Shown here piece after piece: positions 1 to 9,052 of a DNA stretch of 64,000 bases. This DNA comes from Shinisaurus crocodilurus. Lineage: Eukaryota; Chordata; Lepidosauria; Squamata; Shinisauridae. The stretch is taken from the NCBI GenBank assembly GCA_021292165.1, contig CM037885.1, positions 12,542,375 through 12,606,374 of the forward strand, read 5' to 3'. The notes beneath the pieces are model-generated. The model saw only the letters and a list, made by a program, of their open reading frames with translations. It was not told where the DNA came from and made no database searches. The position numbers and the translations under genes are program-made. Within the stretch, counting starts at the first letter, position 1, and each line of letters starts with the position of its first letter.

Positions 1-274
1 AATAGAAAGGTGCTGGGATGCAGAACAGAAGGCCTCCTGGAATGTTTTAAAGCAAGACTTAACAAACCAGCCAGTGTTAAAGTTCTTCTCTCCAATCAGA
101 CCTATCAAGATTTCAGCAGATGCCTCACACAGTCTGGTTTGGGTGCTGTGTGCTCTTACAAAAATATGACTGTTGGCAACCAGTGGCATATGTGTCCAGA
201 AACCAGATGGCCTTGTAGGCCCCTTCCAACTCTACTTTTCTATGATTCTATATGCACAGACTGAGAAAGAGCTG
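1..274. other. No recognisable feature
   Basis: Short frames occur on both strands but they have no domain motif and no splice-site context. I see no repeat family here that recurs elsewhere in the window. Confidence 0.5.
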
Positions 275-395
275 TTTAGGGCACAGTCCAATGGGGATGC
301 CTGTAACCCTCTGGACTCAGAGAATTATGGACATCCTATGCAGGGTGGGAGAAGTGCAGAGCGAGGGTCACCTCCGTGCTCCTCGCATCCTGCAA
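275..395 (+). repeat. Left arm of a long inverted repeat
   Basis: This stretch (containing CCAATGGGGATGCC, ACCCTCTGG and GGGTCACCTCCGTGCTCCTC) recurs in reverse complement at 2596-2697. The two arms sit about 2.2 kb apart on either side of the gypsy remnant and are diverged (roughly three-quarters identical by eye). They may be two independent copies of one dispersed family or the ends of one larger element. No target duplication was seen. Confidence 0.55.
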
Positions 396-483
396 AGCAG
401 CTAGATGGCTGATTTCGACTGTCTAACTGCCATGCTTTGAAGCAGGAGGGAAGAAGGCTGAGGCTCCGCCAGGACACCTCATA

Positions 484-640
484 TTTTATTTATTTATTAT
501 TTATTTATTCATTCATTCATTTATTCATTTATTTATTTAATTTTTATACCACCCAATAGCCGAAGCTCTCTGGGCGGTTTACAGCAATTAACAAGACAGT
601 CCCTGCCCTCAGGCTTACAATCTAAATCTAATATATTAAT
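484..640 (-). mobile_element. L2-type LINE 3' end, antisense
   Basis: A TTTA-rich tail is followed by ATACCACCCAATAGCC, CTCTCTGGGCGG, CAGTCCCTGCCC and GCTTACAATCTAAA. The same block is read in sense at 45365-45485 with its AAATAAATAAA tail. The pattern of a bounded 3' end plus a short-repeat tail is that of an L2-like LINE. Only the last 150 bases are present, so this is a dead 5'-truncated copy. Confidence 0.7.
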
Positions 641-669
641 ACATTAATCTAATCTTATATTGTGATGGT

Positions 670-905
670 GCTGGCTTCTTCCCCTCTCCGCCACCCGGAA
701 CGCCCACTAAACCCCTTATCTGAGCTTGCTTTTGTGGCCTCAGAGAAGCAGCCGGCGTGGTTCTTTCCATGCTGGCTGCGAGGCAGGGGAGGGCACTCCG
801 AGCTCGGGGTCCCAGCTCCAATGTCAGAGTGAGTTCCCGAGATCAGAGCCGGGACTCTGACAAAATCCTATGGCTGCCTATGTCTAGAGGCCATAGGATT
901 GTGCT
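670..905 (+). repeat. GC-rich dispersed repeat, family G
   Basis: This is one of about five copies of an unnamed family in the window (also 20456-20768, 31617-31838, 43432-43680 and, reversed and split, 46553-47165). Shared landmarks are CTCTGAGG, GTGGTTCTTTCC, CCCAGCTCC, GGGACTC and a terminal hairpin made of ATCCTATGGC and GCCATAGGAT. It has no coding potential. Its class is unknown; the terminal hairpin suggests a DNA element. Confidence 0.65.
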
Positions 906-906
906 G

Positions 907-1296
907 TTAGGATATTGTTTGCTTGTAAAAGGTTTACCCAATACGTGTATATTTATGGACAGACAGTGACTGTGGAAATAGATTATAAGCCCCTCATAGC
1001 TTTGTTCGGCAAAGCACTGAATGACTATATACACTACAGATCCTGTGAATGATGATCAAACTACAGAGAGATATGGTTGGCTGTGACCTACACACCAGGC
1101 AAACTTTTGTTCACTGCATTTGCACTTCCAAGAACTGTTCTCCCAGCTACTGTAGTGGAAAAGACATTGGAGACAGAAATGCAAGCTTATGTTGACATGC
1201 TTATCACTTCCTTCAGTGGCAAAAAAAAAAAAAAAATACTGACAAATCAAAGAGGAAACTGATACTGACCCTTCACTTCAGGTCCTGAAGCAAGTA
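907..1296 (+). pseudogene. Ty3/gypsy pol remnant: RT/RNase H part
   Basis: The translation shows gypsy RNase H-type motifs: a block like FTQYVYIYGQ, then a VEIDYKPLIALF-like block (the D-x-K-P-L signature), then a YTPGKLLFTAFALPR-like block resembling the end of the RNase H domain. The frame is broken several times, for example by a stop within the VTVEID region and small indels near 1028-1075. LTRs, gag and the reverse transcriptase core are absent. The adjoining integrase part shows it is a chromosomal relic of a retrotransposon, not a gene. Confidence 0.8.
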
Positions 1297-1544
1297 CAGT
1301 AATACCTTGGATTGCAAGTAACTTGGTTTGAGAGCGTTTTGAAAGACAAGCAAATTTTTAAATATTTATTTAATATTTTTTTACTTGATATACAAGCGAT
1401 GTCTTGCAATACAAGTACTGTAGCACGGCTTAAATTAAAAATCTCTGTACAAATTTTTTTGGGGGGATTTTGTTTTGATATGAGTGTTTTGGATTACAAG
1501 CACGTTTCCGGAACGAATTATGCTCTCAATCCAAGGCATTACTG
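1297..1544. mobile_element. Mariner/Tigger-type MITE 1
   Basis: Inverted ends begin CAGTAATACCTTGGATTGC and end with CCAAGGCATTACTG. The element is flanked by the dinucleotide TA on both sides (1295-1296 and 1545-1546), the target duplication of the Tc1/mariner superfamily. It is 248 bp, non-coding, and lies inside the gypsy pol remnant, so it arrived later. Related copies are at 25412-25671 and 50277-50538. Confidence 0.88.
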
Positions 1545-1546
1545 TA

Positions 1547-2325
1547 GTGACTAGTAGCTGGCCTGAGACTAAGGACACTAGTGATCTGATCAGAGACTTC
1601 TGGAATTGTAGACATGAACTCACAGTGATAGATGGCCTGATCTTCAAGGGGAGCAACTGGTGATATCTAGGAGCCTCTATAAGGAAATGCTGCAGAAAAT
1701 CCATGAGGGTCATCTAGGCATTGAGAAATGTAAAAAAATGAGCACGGGAGGTGATGTATTGGCCTAGGATTAATCAGGATATAGCAGCTATGGTAGAAGG
1801 TTGTTTCACCTGTTTAACATGCACATCATGTCAACAACCGGAGCCATTAAATCCACATCCTGTTCCCCAAAGGGCCTACCAGAAGGTAGGAACTGACTTA
1901 TTTAAGTGGCATTCCAAGGATTACTTAATAGTCACAGACAATTACTCTCTCTATCCAGAAATATGCACATTGCAAAGTACCAGCAGTAAATCAGTGATTG
2001 CCAGCCTGAAAGGGATCTTTGCCAGCCATGGTATTCCAGATGAAGTCTTCAGTGACAATGTCCCGCAGTTCTCATGGGCTGAATTCAGGCAGTTTGCCAA
2101 AGACTGGGATTTTCAGCACTACTACATGATCCAGCCCTCCCTTTCCTCAGTCAAATGGACTTGTAGAAAGGTTTGTCCAGACTGTCAGAAACCTGATGAA
2201 GAAGGCCTCTGACAGTGGTGGTGATTTGTACAAGGCAGGCTCTGACAGCACACACAGTATCCTGGTGGTGAAACAACCTCCTCTCCTTGCACACCAAGGC
2301 GCCACACCGAGATGGCTGAAACCAG
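1547..2325 (+). pseudogene. Ty3/gypsy pol remnant: integrase part
   Basis: Motifs in order: an HEGHLGIEKCKK-like piece of the HHCC zinc-binding domain (about 1700-1735), YWPRINQDI, two cysteines spaced CFTCLTC, GTDLFKWHSKDYLIVTDNYS with the first catalytic aspartate, then SDNVPQF with the second aspartate. The glycine normally following SDN is replaced by valine. A frameshift near 2125-2150 moves the catalytic-glutamate region (NGLVERF) to another frame. Stops also lie in the zinc domain. The longest open part is 1751-2212. It is a dead copy. Confidence 0.85.
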
Positions 2326-2327
2326 CC

Positions 2328-2573
2328 ATCCCGAGATCAGAGCCGGGACTCTGACAAAATCCTATGGCCGCCTATGTGTAGAGGCCTGATAGGATTGTGC
2401 TGTTAGGATATTGTTTGCTTGTAAAAGGTTTACCCAATACGTGTATATTTATGGACAGACAGTGACTGTGGAAATAGATTATAAGCCCCTCATAGCTTTG
2501 TTCAGCAAAGCACTGAACGACTATACACTACAGATCCAGCGAATGATGATCAAACTACAGAGATATAGTAACC
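2328..2573 (+). repeat. Partial tandem duplicate of 837-1075
   Basis: This segment repeats the right end of the family-G repeat together with the first part of the gypsy RNase H domain. It keeps the D-x-K-P-L block in one open frame (2411 onward), cleaner than the first copy. Because family-G sequence and gypsy sequence are duplicated together, the unit is a genomic duplication of about 1.49 kb whose second copy is truncated, and not two independent gypsy insertions. Confidence 0.75.
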
Positions 2574-2595
2574 AGTCATCTAATTGTTTTGCATG

Positions 2596-2697
2596 GTGGG
2601 AGGAGCACGGAGGTGACCTTCACCTCCACACTCCTCCCGCCATGCATAGGATACCCATAATCCTCTGAATTCAGAGGGTCACAGGCAGCCTCATTGG
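2596..2697 (-). repeat. Right arm of the long inverted repeat
   Basis: Reverse complement of 275-395; shared blocks include GGTCACCTCCGTGCTCCTCC and ATCCTATGCA. It contains an additional local hairpin in which GGAGGTGA is followed by TCACCTCC. Confidence 0.55.
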
Positions 2698-2825
2698 ATT
2701 GCGCTGCTAACCACTGAACCACACTGACTTTCATTCATACCACCTCAGAATTCTTCCATCCTGTTGCATGTATAGCCAGGGCAAAGTCCCCTTGAAAGCA
2801 ATAAAATGGAATATGGCCACATTAG

Positions 2826-3272
2826 GGATGGATGAGAAATTCATTCGCTCTGAATTTTTATACGGACATACCCAATCCACACCTCCTGAACCTACCTACA
2901 CAGCACATAAGTATACATAAACTGGAACATGCTTCTGTCCTGAAGCCTACAGTTTTCAGACTTTTGCAATGTGATTCACACAACTCAATGGGCACAAAAA
3001 AAGTGTACTGAAGAAAGTGTATGCACATAAACGAGTATATTCGGGTAAAATTACTTGCAAAAAGTGTGCACACTAGGAAAAGTGTGTGCAAAAATACATA
3101 GTGTACAGTAGAAGAAACGTGCACAGAAATGCATACAAATTTTTGAGCAGACTTTTTTGTGGATCCAATCTTGCAAATTGATGTGGAAATGGGCTGGAAC
3201 AAAGTTACGGTTGGGAAAATGAGAAACTGAGTGAAACCCAAATTGGTAGATTTGCCCATCCTTAGTCACAAC
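2826..3272. mobile_element. DNA-element relic with GGGATG ends
   Basis: The block opens with AGGGATGGATGAGAAATTC and closes with TTTGCCCATCCTTAG, a weak inverted end. The inside is rich in GTGCACA/TGTGCAC and TGCATA motifs like those in the elements at 6770-7365 and 37135-37615, suggesting one non-autonomous family of about 450 bp. No coding sequence is visible. Confidence 0.55.
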
Positions 3273-3729
3273 TAATCTGAGTCCTATTGATAGTCCTAGG
3301 TAGGAATTCTGTATCTGGCCTGAATCTCTTCAATCCACCTAGGAGTTCACATGATGACAGAATGCTCCCTGCATATAGAAAGCGAGCATGTCAGGAAACT
3401 GAGGTACCAGGAAGAGCGAATATAGCTTATGTCAGCCACGGTGGTGAAAATATATTAAAGGGTAAGTAATCTGCATTAAGTGATTTGGAATATATGATTT
3501 AAGAACTCCTTTTAATACTATTTCTGTCCCCTTTCTTAAACTGCCTGGGGACACTGCTGAGCTGGTCAGGAATGCCACATCCCCACTAAGCTCCAGTATA
3601 GTCATGCCTGAAATAAGCACATTACAAGGCAGGAAATGCACATGTTCTCAAGGAGAGTGTGTACACTTCTGGTCTCCTGTTTCCATCTCTTTCTGTTATA
3701 CACCCCCCCCCACACACACACATAGGATA
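3273..3729. other. No gene; poly-C/CA tract near the end
   Basis: No recognised family. A (C)n(CA)n simple repeat sits at about 3702-3722. Confidence 0.5.
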
Positions 3730-3965
3730 ATTGCGCCATAAGAAAATGCTCTTGTCTGCATTCATAGCCATCTTTTCAAGTGAAATGGCTCCAGGTATCT
3801 CCGAAAGCCAATTAATTAGTTGACAAATGAGTGCCTAATCCAATTAAGACCCATTTTCCAGGGTGTAATGAAAAGGGTTTCAGCACAGGAAAAGGTAGCA
3901 GTGGTGTTAATTTTTTAAATGGTCAATTTGGCGTCCGAACAGGAAAAATAATCATAACATCTTAA
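3730..3965. promoter_or_regulatory. Candidate regulatory island, AT-rich
   Basis: This stretch lacks recognised repeats and has balanced, complex composition with several homeodomain-type cores (CCAATTAATTAGTTG, CTAATCCAATTAAG, TGTTAATTTTTTAAATGG). That texture is what ancient conserved non-coding enhancers look like. Conservation cannot be tested from one sequence, so this is inference. Confidence 0.35.
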
Positions 3966-4318
3966 AAGTGTTTATTCAGAAATTGGTCACCCACCACTGA
4001 GAAGCAGCTGCCTCCGAGAAGGGTGAGACAGAGGCCTAGTAGGCAAGGATCTTTCAAATGCCCAGAAATAGGCACTTCCTGGGGGTGGGGGGCATGCAGG
4101 GGGGGGATGTGATGCCGCAGATGCTTAACCGCACAATTTCAGAGCAGATAAAAATCCATTTCACACATTACACGGCAATTGTGGTTTTGCTGTGGCTACA
4201 CCAGCATTCCCCACAGGAAACATGTAAAACATGAAGAGCAGAGGATGTGTGTTCATGAACATGCAGTGGACGGGTGGGGACCCTTGGCCAGTCACAGCTC
4301 TTGGGCAATGTAACCTGA
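3966..4318. other. No gene; G-rich tracts
   Basis: Unique-looking sequence with poly-G runs near 4080-4110. No family recognised. Confidence 0.5.
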
Positions 4319-4440
4319 GTGTTTAGGACAAGGCCAGCCCTAGTATTAGGCAAAGTGAGGCCACCACCTCAAATGCTGGGAGGGGGCAGCCACCCCAGCC
4401 ATTCCTCCAGAGCCCCCACAGCATAGGTAGGAACATGGGA
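4319..4440. mobile_element. hAT-like fragment (GGCCAGCCCTAG type)
   Basis: The opening GGCCAGCCCTAGTATTAGG followed by GAGGCCACCACCTCA resembles the ends of the element at 10458-10930 and a fragment at 54128-54330. Only one end is present. Class assignment is by resemblance of the terminal GCCGGCCCTG motif. Confidence 0.4.
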
Positions 4441-4522
4441 GCGAACATGGAAATGATTCCTCGTGGGTAAACACGGAAAAACGGGGGGTACAAAGCCTGC
4501 ATAAACCCATAGGGTACACTAC

Positions 4523-4735
4523 ACCTTATCTATATATATAAAAGAAGAAGTCCTGACTGACTGGCTGACTGACTCATCAACGCCCAGCTCAAACCATTTA
4601 ATGTAGGAATGTGAAATTTGGAAGGAACATTGTTTTTATGACATAGGCACCCACTAAGGAGGGATTTTTGGAAATTCCATCCCTAAGGGAGTGAAAAGGG
4701 GGGGGGGAGAATTTTTTAATGACTGACTGACTGTT
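4523..4735 (+). mobile_element. Helitron-like 5' end
   Basis: TCTATATATATAAAAGAAG is followed by GACTGACTGGCTGACTGAC, then ATCAACGCCCAGCTCAAACC, GTGAAATTTGG, and CACCCACTAAGGAGGG. This order (TC start, TATA run, GACT repeats, CAACGCCCAGC) is one I associate with 5' ends of animal Helitrons. The 3' end with its hairpin and CTRR terminus was not found, and GACTGACTGACTG recurs at the end of the block. Confidence 0.5.
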
Positions 4736-4794
4736 GTGTGCAGGGCATCTGTCCAGCACATTAAAAAATATGTTATTATTAGGCTGTGAGTTAG

Positions 4795-4893
4795 GGACTG
4801 GCTCAGGGAGCTTTGTGGCTGACTGGAGACTAGAACCCAGATCTCCTAAGTCTCAGTCCAACACTCTTAATGGCTACACCACAATTGGCTCTC
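4795..4893 (-). mobile_element. MIR-like CORE-SINE, 5' part, antisense
   Basis: Antisense copy of the tRNA-like head: GACTAGAACCCAGATCTCC covers the B box and ATTGGCTCTC the 5' end. Tail and body are missing. Confidence 0.7.
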
Positions 4894-4967
4894 AATATGG
4901 CCACCATACCCATGGGTAGAAGACTGGGTGAGAGAAACCATAGAGAAACAGGGGGTGGGTACAATAA

Positions 4968-5085
4968 GAACATAAGAAGAGTCAATTCTGTTCACACAGT
5001 GGCCAAACAGCTGCCTGTGGGCAACCCACAATTAGGACATGAGGGCAATAGCACAGTCCCCCGTGTGTGTTCTCCAGCAACTGTC
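4968..5085 (-). mobile_element. CR1/L3-type LINE 3' end, antisense
   Basis: AAGAACATAAGAAGAG opens the 3' terminus in antisense, followed by TTCACACAGTGGCCAAACAGC and GGACATGAGGGCAATAGCAC, all shared with the sense copies near 27.1 and 33.5 kb. It is truncated after 118 bp. Confidence 0.8.
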
Positions 5086-5089
5086 TATT

Positions 5090-5342
5090 TGAAGAGTCTG
5101 CTCTTATTTTGAAGGCGATCATAAGAACTGTTTCCCATCAACAGTTGACACCTGAACAGGAGACAGAGCAGGCGGGCACATGGGTCACCTGGTCACAGTC
5201 TTATGCACTATGGTGAGATGGACTCACTGTGCTTCTATTTAAATTATAATAATTATTTCTCAGTTTGCATCTATACATATGAATTAGGACATGCACATTT
5301 TCTGCACATCTGTGTCCTCTTTCGTCCTCTTTTTGGTGATGC

Positions 5343-5380
<38 letters not shown>

Positions 5381-5403
5381 TCAATTCCAAAGTGGCCACT
5401 GCA
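5090..5403. mobile_element. GTGGCC-type DNA element, partial
   Basis: Shared with 49627-50154: CATAAGAACTGTT, AGCAGGCGGGCACA, GGTCACAGTCTTATGCACTATGGTGAGATG, TTTGCATCTATACATATG, GATGCATTTCCTCT and a right end AAAGTGGCCACT. A (CT)n microsatellite has expanded at 5349-5379 inside it. (Motifs are given as separate short blocks.). Confidence 0.65.
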
Positions 5404-5447
5404 CCCTGGTACCGCCTGAAGCAGATTTCTTCACCCTGCCAGCTTTG

Positions 5448-5880
5448 CAGAGGCAGTGTTAGGGGGTGGCCCACTAGGGCTGGAGCCCTGAATCTTTCAT
5501 TTGGAGCCCTGAATCTCTGGGAGGCCATCTGCCCCACCACCCTGCTGTCCACTTGCTGAAATCAAGGTGCAGGGACCCTGAGGATCTCTGTTGCATCTGA
5601 TCCCCTGGATGAGCTGGCTTTTTGCCCACATATGCTTCCCCTCCTGGTGCCCCCCCCCTGAATCTTTCTGCATGAGGTTTTTTTTTCTGAAATCAAATGC
5701 CCTCCTCTCCCCTGACCATACATCCTTTTTTTCCAAATAGGGGTGACCTTAGGAGATGGAGTCCTTCACAGACTTTAGAGCATATGTAAAGTAACATAGG
5801 CAAATTTGTGCATTTTTTTTTAATTGTTCTGTGGGCCTGAGCCCAGGATTTTTTCAGTACCTAGCACTGCCCCTGCAGCC
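5448..5880 (+). repeat. 400-bp duplicated element, copy A
   Basis: This copy is homologous to 7738-8353. Landmarks: GGCTGGAGCCCTGAATC, CTCTGGGAGGCC, CATCTGATCCCC, GGATGAGCTG, TTTGCCCACAT, and TACCTAGCACTGCCCCTG at the right end. It lacks the L2 insertion present in copy B, so it shows the empty site. Whether this is a segmental duplication or a dispersed element cannot be decided from two copies. Confidence 0.65.
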
Positions 5881-6722
5881 CTGGGTGGAAGCCTTGAGAC
5901 AGTTAAAGGGACAACTGGGATATCCAGCAGAGGTTCTGACAAGCTTATGGCAGGGCCAAGCCTCGCTCGGGGTTTCCTTGCAGTACTTTAAATGGCAGAG
6001 ATGGTTGGAAGCCAATGAGTCGTTCTGGCAAGAAGAGCAGATATTGATCAGGAAGAACAGAGATGGAGGTGAAGAATTTACGATCTGGCATCTCACTGCA
6101 GGTTTTTGTGTTTTCAAGCTGGGTGGTGTGGATTCTCCCTCAGTCTGCAAGGAAGTGCAACATTCTGGTGCAACATTTGCAGAGCAATGTTTACAGGGAT
6201 TCTTGTTATAACGTTAGTATGCCATGATTCTGCAAAACCGCAGAATGGGCGCAGAATCCAGCTTTCTCAGAATCTCAGTTTGCATTTTTAAAACAAAAAC
6301 AAAAAAGGGTGATATTCTCACCCTTATGAGTGCAAAATGAAGACCAGAGCCCAGTGCTGGAAGAGGCTGAAGCGACCCTATCCCAAATGCCTTAGAGCTA
6401 GATGTATTATACAGATACAGGTAGGTCGTTTTATCAAACACACACAGAGACCTGCTTCTGTGCAATTAGCAGCTGCTTGATCCACAGAAATCAGCTGGGG
6501 AAGTTATTCACTGCAGGACAATAAATAGTATCACTTTCTAATTGACATAGATCAAGCTGCTTTTAAAGACACAGGAGTTGGGTGGTAGAAAAAAAAAGTT
6601 GGCTCTTGATTCCCCAACCCCAAAGCTTCTTCCAGTAGCCCAGATCACAGCAGCTAGCCCACTGCTAAAGCCAACAACAAGGCAAAGCTAGAGAGAGTCC
6701 CTGCTGAGAGTGAGCTGCTAAT

Positions 6723-6725
<3 letters not shown>
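5881..6725. other. No recognisable feature
   Basis: The 126-codon frame running to 6211 has no family motif and ordinary composition. No recognised repeat is seen apart from an A-rich run near 6292-6308. Confidence 0.5.

Positions 6726-6761
<36 letters not shown>
6726..6761. repeat. (GA)n microsatellite
   Basis: Uninterrupted GA dinucleotides, about 18 units. Confidence 0.95.
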
Positions 6762-6763
<2 letters not shown>

Positions 6764-6769
6764 CACTCT

Positions 6770-7365
6770 TCTAGAGGTGTGTGAATCAGCAAAACCTGAG
6801 CTCACTGAAGTTCTCCAAATTCCACCTCGACACTCGTCCCAACTCAAGTCTGTATCAGAGCTTTGTTCCCCCCCCCTTCCGCATGAAAATCTGTGTGTAT
6901 TATCATGCGTAAGAACATAAGAAGAGCCATGCTAGATCAGACCAAGGTCTGTCTAGTTAAGCATTCTGGTCACACAGTGGCCAGCCAGCTACCCATGGGA
7001 AATCCACAAGCAGGACCCGCATGCAGCAGCACCCTCCAGGCCAAGTTCCCCAGCAACTGGTGTGCATATTTCCCCAAATGTATACATCAATTGGGCACAT
7101 CTTTGGAATGTCCACATTCTTCTACCATTGATTAAAGTGTATTTGTGCACATTTTTCAAAAGTACACATTTTTCCATGCTCATTTTTCAAAAGCACGCAT
7201 GGTGTCAAACACATTTTTGCGGGTCCATGAATCACATTACAAGCTCGGAAATGTATGGACTTCGACCACAGATTGTGTCTGACTCAGTGTTTTGTCCAGG
7301 AGGTGTGTGAACTGGGTGAATCCTGATCAAAAACAAACTGAAACAAATTTCTCATACATCCTACT
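6770..7365 (-). mobile_element. DNA-element relic, antisense, with nested CR1 end
   Basis: This is the reverse complement of the element at 37135-37615: TGTGAATCAGCAAAACC at the left, GTATGGACTTCGACC, and ACAAATTTCTCATACATCC at the right. A CR1/L3 3' fragment (6911-7053) interrupts it. The intact family length is about 450-480 bp. No coding region is visible. Confidence 0.7.
6911..7053 (-). mobile_element. CR1/L3 3' end nested in a DNA element
   Basis: AAGAACATAAGAAGAGCC, GATCAGACCAAGGTCTG, CACACAGTGGCCAGCCAGC and TTCCCCAGCAACTGGTG identify the antisense 3' terminus. The host element resumes on both sides, giving the insertion order. Confidence 0.82.
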
Positions 7366-7737
7366 GGCCTTGCAGTGAAGAAAACTGCCCTGTGGTTCCT
7401 GGTAGCAATTGACCGCTGCAGTTATGAACTACTAGACCTCTTAGAAGTTGCTTCTTAAATACCTTATTTACTTTCTACACTGAGGGTTCGAACCAGATAT
7501 GATGTGAGACTTCTGGAACTGGAACTCCCAGTGTCTTTTTCTTTACAAAAAGTGAGATTGATGGAGTCTGGCACAGCAGCGCAGCGGGAAGGGAATTTAA
7601 CCCTTACTCGCCAATGCCAATTTCCCATTGACAATCACATGCGCGCGCACATACCACCTCAAGTTGCTATTTGGCCCCATTGGAAAAATAACTGTGTGCA
7701 CACTTTAGCAAAAGGAGAAAATCGGGTTTGTTTGGGG
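7366..7737. other. No recognisable feature
   Basis: No repeat family or gene signal recognised. Confidence 0.5.
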
Positions 7738-8353
7738 GTGGATGGCAGAGGTGATGTTACAGGGTGGCCTACCAGGGCTGGAGCCCTGAATCTTTCATGC
7801 TGCTAGCTTTGCTGTTTGTTTTTATCTGTGGTTTTAAATTTTATTTTTATATTATATTGTATTTTATGGTTTTAACTGTTGTAAACTGCCCAGAGAGCTT
7901 CAGCTATGGGGCGGTATAAAAATGTATTAAATAATTAAATAAATAAATAAATTTGGAGTCCCAAATCTCTGGGAGGCCCTCTGCCCCACCATCCTGCTGT
8001 CCATTAGTACTGGCTGAAATCAAGGCACAGGGGCGCTGACGATCTCTGTGGCATCTGATCCCCCTGGATGAGCTGTCCTTTTGCCCACATGTGCTTCACT
8101 TCCTGCTCCACACCCTCACTTGCATCTTTCTGCCTGAGGTTTCCCACCCACCCCCTGAAATCAAAACACCCTCCTCTCCCCTGTCCATACATTCCTTTTT
8201 ACAAATAGGAGTGTCCTTAGGAGACAGAGTCCTTTAAGCACACAGACACCTAGAGAGACATTAGCGCATATGTAAATTAGCATATGCAAACATGTGTGTT
8301 TTTTTGTCCTGTGGCCCTGAGCCCTGGATCTTTTTGATACCTAGCACCGTCCC
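7738..8353 (+). repeat. 400-bp duplicated element, copy B, interrupted
   Basis: Homologous to 5448-5880 but interrupted at CTTTCAT by an L2 3' end (7799-7950). Both halves align with copy A, so the pre-insertion sequence is known. An extra stretch (CACACAGACACCTAGAGAG) also distinguishes it. Confidence 0.65.
7799..7950 (+). mobile_element. L2-type LINE 3' end inserted in copy B
   Basis: AACTGCCCAGAGAGCTTC, GGGGCGGTATAAAAATG and an AAATAAATAAATAA tail match the L2-type end at 45365-45485. The position is an exact extra block relative to copy A of the host repeat. Confidence 0.75.
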
Positions 8354-8607
8354 TGGTGGACACAGGGTTTCAATCAGGAAAACGCTGTGTGTCTGGGTAT
8401 GTGTTAAATTTCCTCTCCTACAGCAGTGCTATTGCCCCAATTGTCTCCTTTCTGAAGTAAACAAAACTGTCTATCTTTTGCATAATTTTAGTTTGGTATG
8501 ATATAGAGGGTTTTAATGTCTAGCAGCATGCTCCCCTCTGAGTGTCCAGGTTCCGCTCTTAGATATCCTGGTATTAGCCATCCAACGACCCATCTTTCAT
8601 GCATTGG
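8354..8607. other. No recognisable feature
   Basis: Unique-looking sequence without coding signals. Confidence 0.45.
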
Positions 8608-8722
8608 TCTAATGCAGCCTCTCTAAACCTGGTGTCCTCCAGGTTGGCCATACAGGCTGGGAATGCTGGGAATTGCAGACCAACACATCTGGAGCACACC
8701 AGGATGGAGAGGGGTTGGAGTA
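8608..8722. mobile_element. Old hAT-type MITE relic
   Basis: AAACCTGGTGTCCTCCAG on the left, GGGAATGCTGGGAATTGCAG in the centre and CCAACACATCTGGAGCACAC on the right form a decayed palindrome of the same general hAT design as the better copy at 17308-17437. No target duplication can be assigned. Confidence 0.6.
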
Positions 8723-8867
8723 ATGCTTTGTTAAAAAGTCATCTAAGTTAGTGGCCCTTCTCAGCACATGTAGTGGCAATGTATGCATCCTATAAATTAG
8801 CCTCGTGCTGAATCAGCCCGTTGGTCATGCTAGCCCAGCATGGCCCAATCTGATCAGCAGGGATCAG

Positions 8868-9052
8868 GCCTGTGGCTTACGCTGGCTCAGCTTGTCTGAG
8901 CGTGGAAAGCTAAGCAGGGTCAAGCCTGGTTATTACTTGGATGGGAGACCCCTCCTCTAGTTTCCTGCATTGAGCAGGGGGTTGGACTCAATAGCCTTGT
9001 AGGCTCCTTCCTTCCAACTCTATCTATGAAATCTATGAAATCTATGATTCTG
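8868..9052 (+). mobile_element. 5S rRNA-derived SINE with CR1-type tail
   Basis: The head GCCTGTGGCTTACGCTGG, GAAAGCTAAGCAGGGTC, TTATTACTTGGATGGGAGAC reproduces the internal-promoter half of vertebrate 5S rRNA. It then changes to CTGCATTGAGCAGGGGGTTG, CAATAGCCTTGTAGG and a TCTATGAAA-repeat tail, which is the 3' end of a CR1-type LINE. This is the layout of a SINE3-type element retrotransposed by CR1 machinery. It is not a functional 5S gene because the 3' half of 5S is replaced. Other copies: 42198-42372 and 22509-22624 (antisense). Confidence 0.85.

Noticed and set aside
907..2330. Intact or domesticated retroviral/gypsy gene
   Set aside because: Stops, frameshifts, an inserted MITE, a changed SDN-G residue and missing LTRs show a dead copy.
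5831..6211. 126-codon frame beginning MGLSPGFFQ
   Set aside because: Starts inside the duplicated 400-bp element; no family resemblance and no splice context.
8868..9052. Functional 5S rRNA gene
   Set aside because: Only the internal-promoter half resembles 5S; the 3' half is a LINE tail and there is no tandem array.
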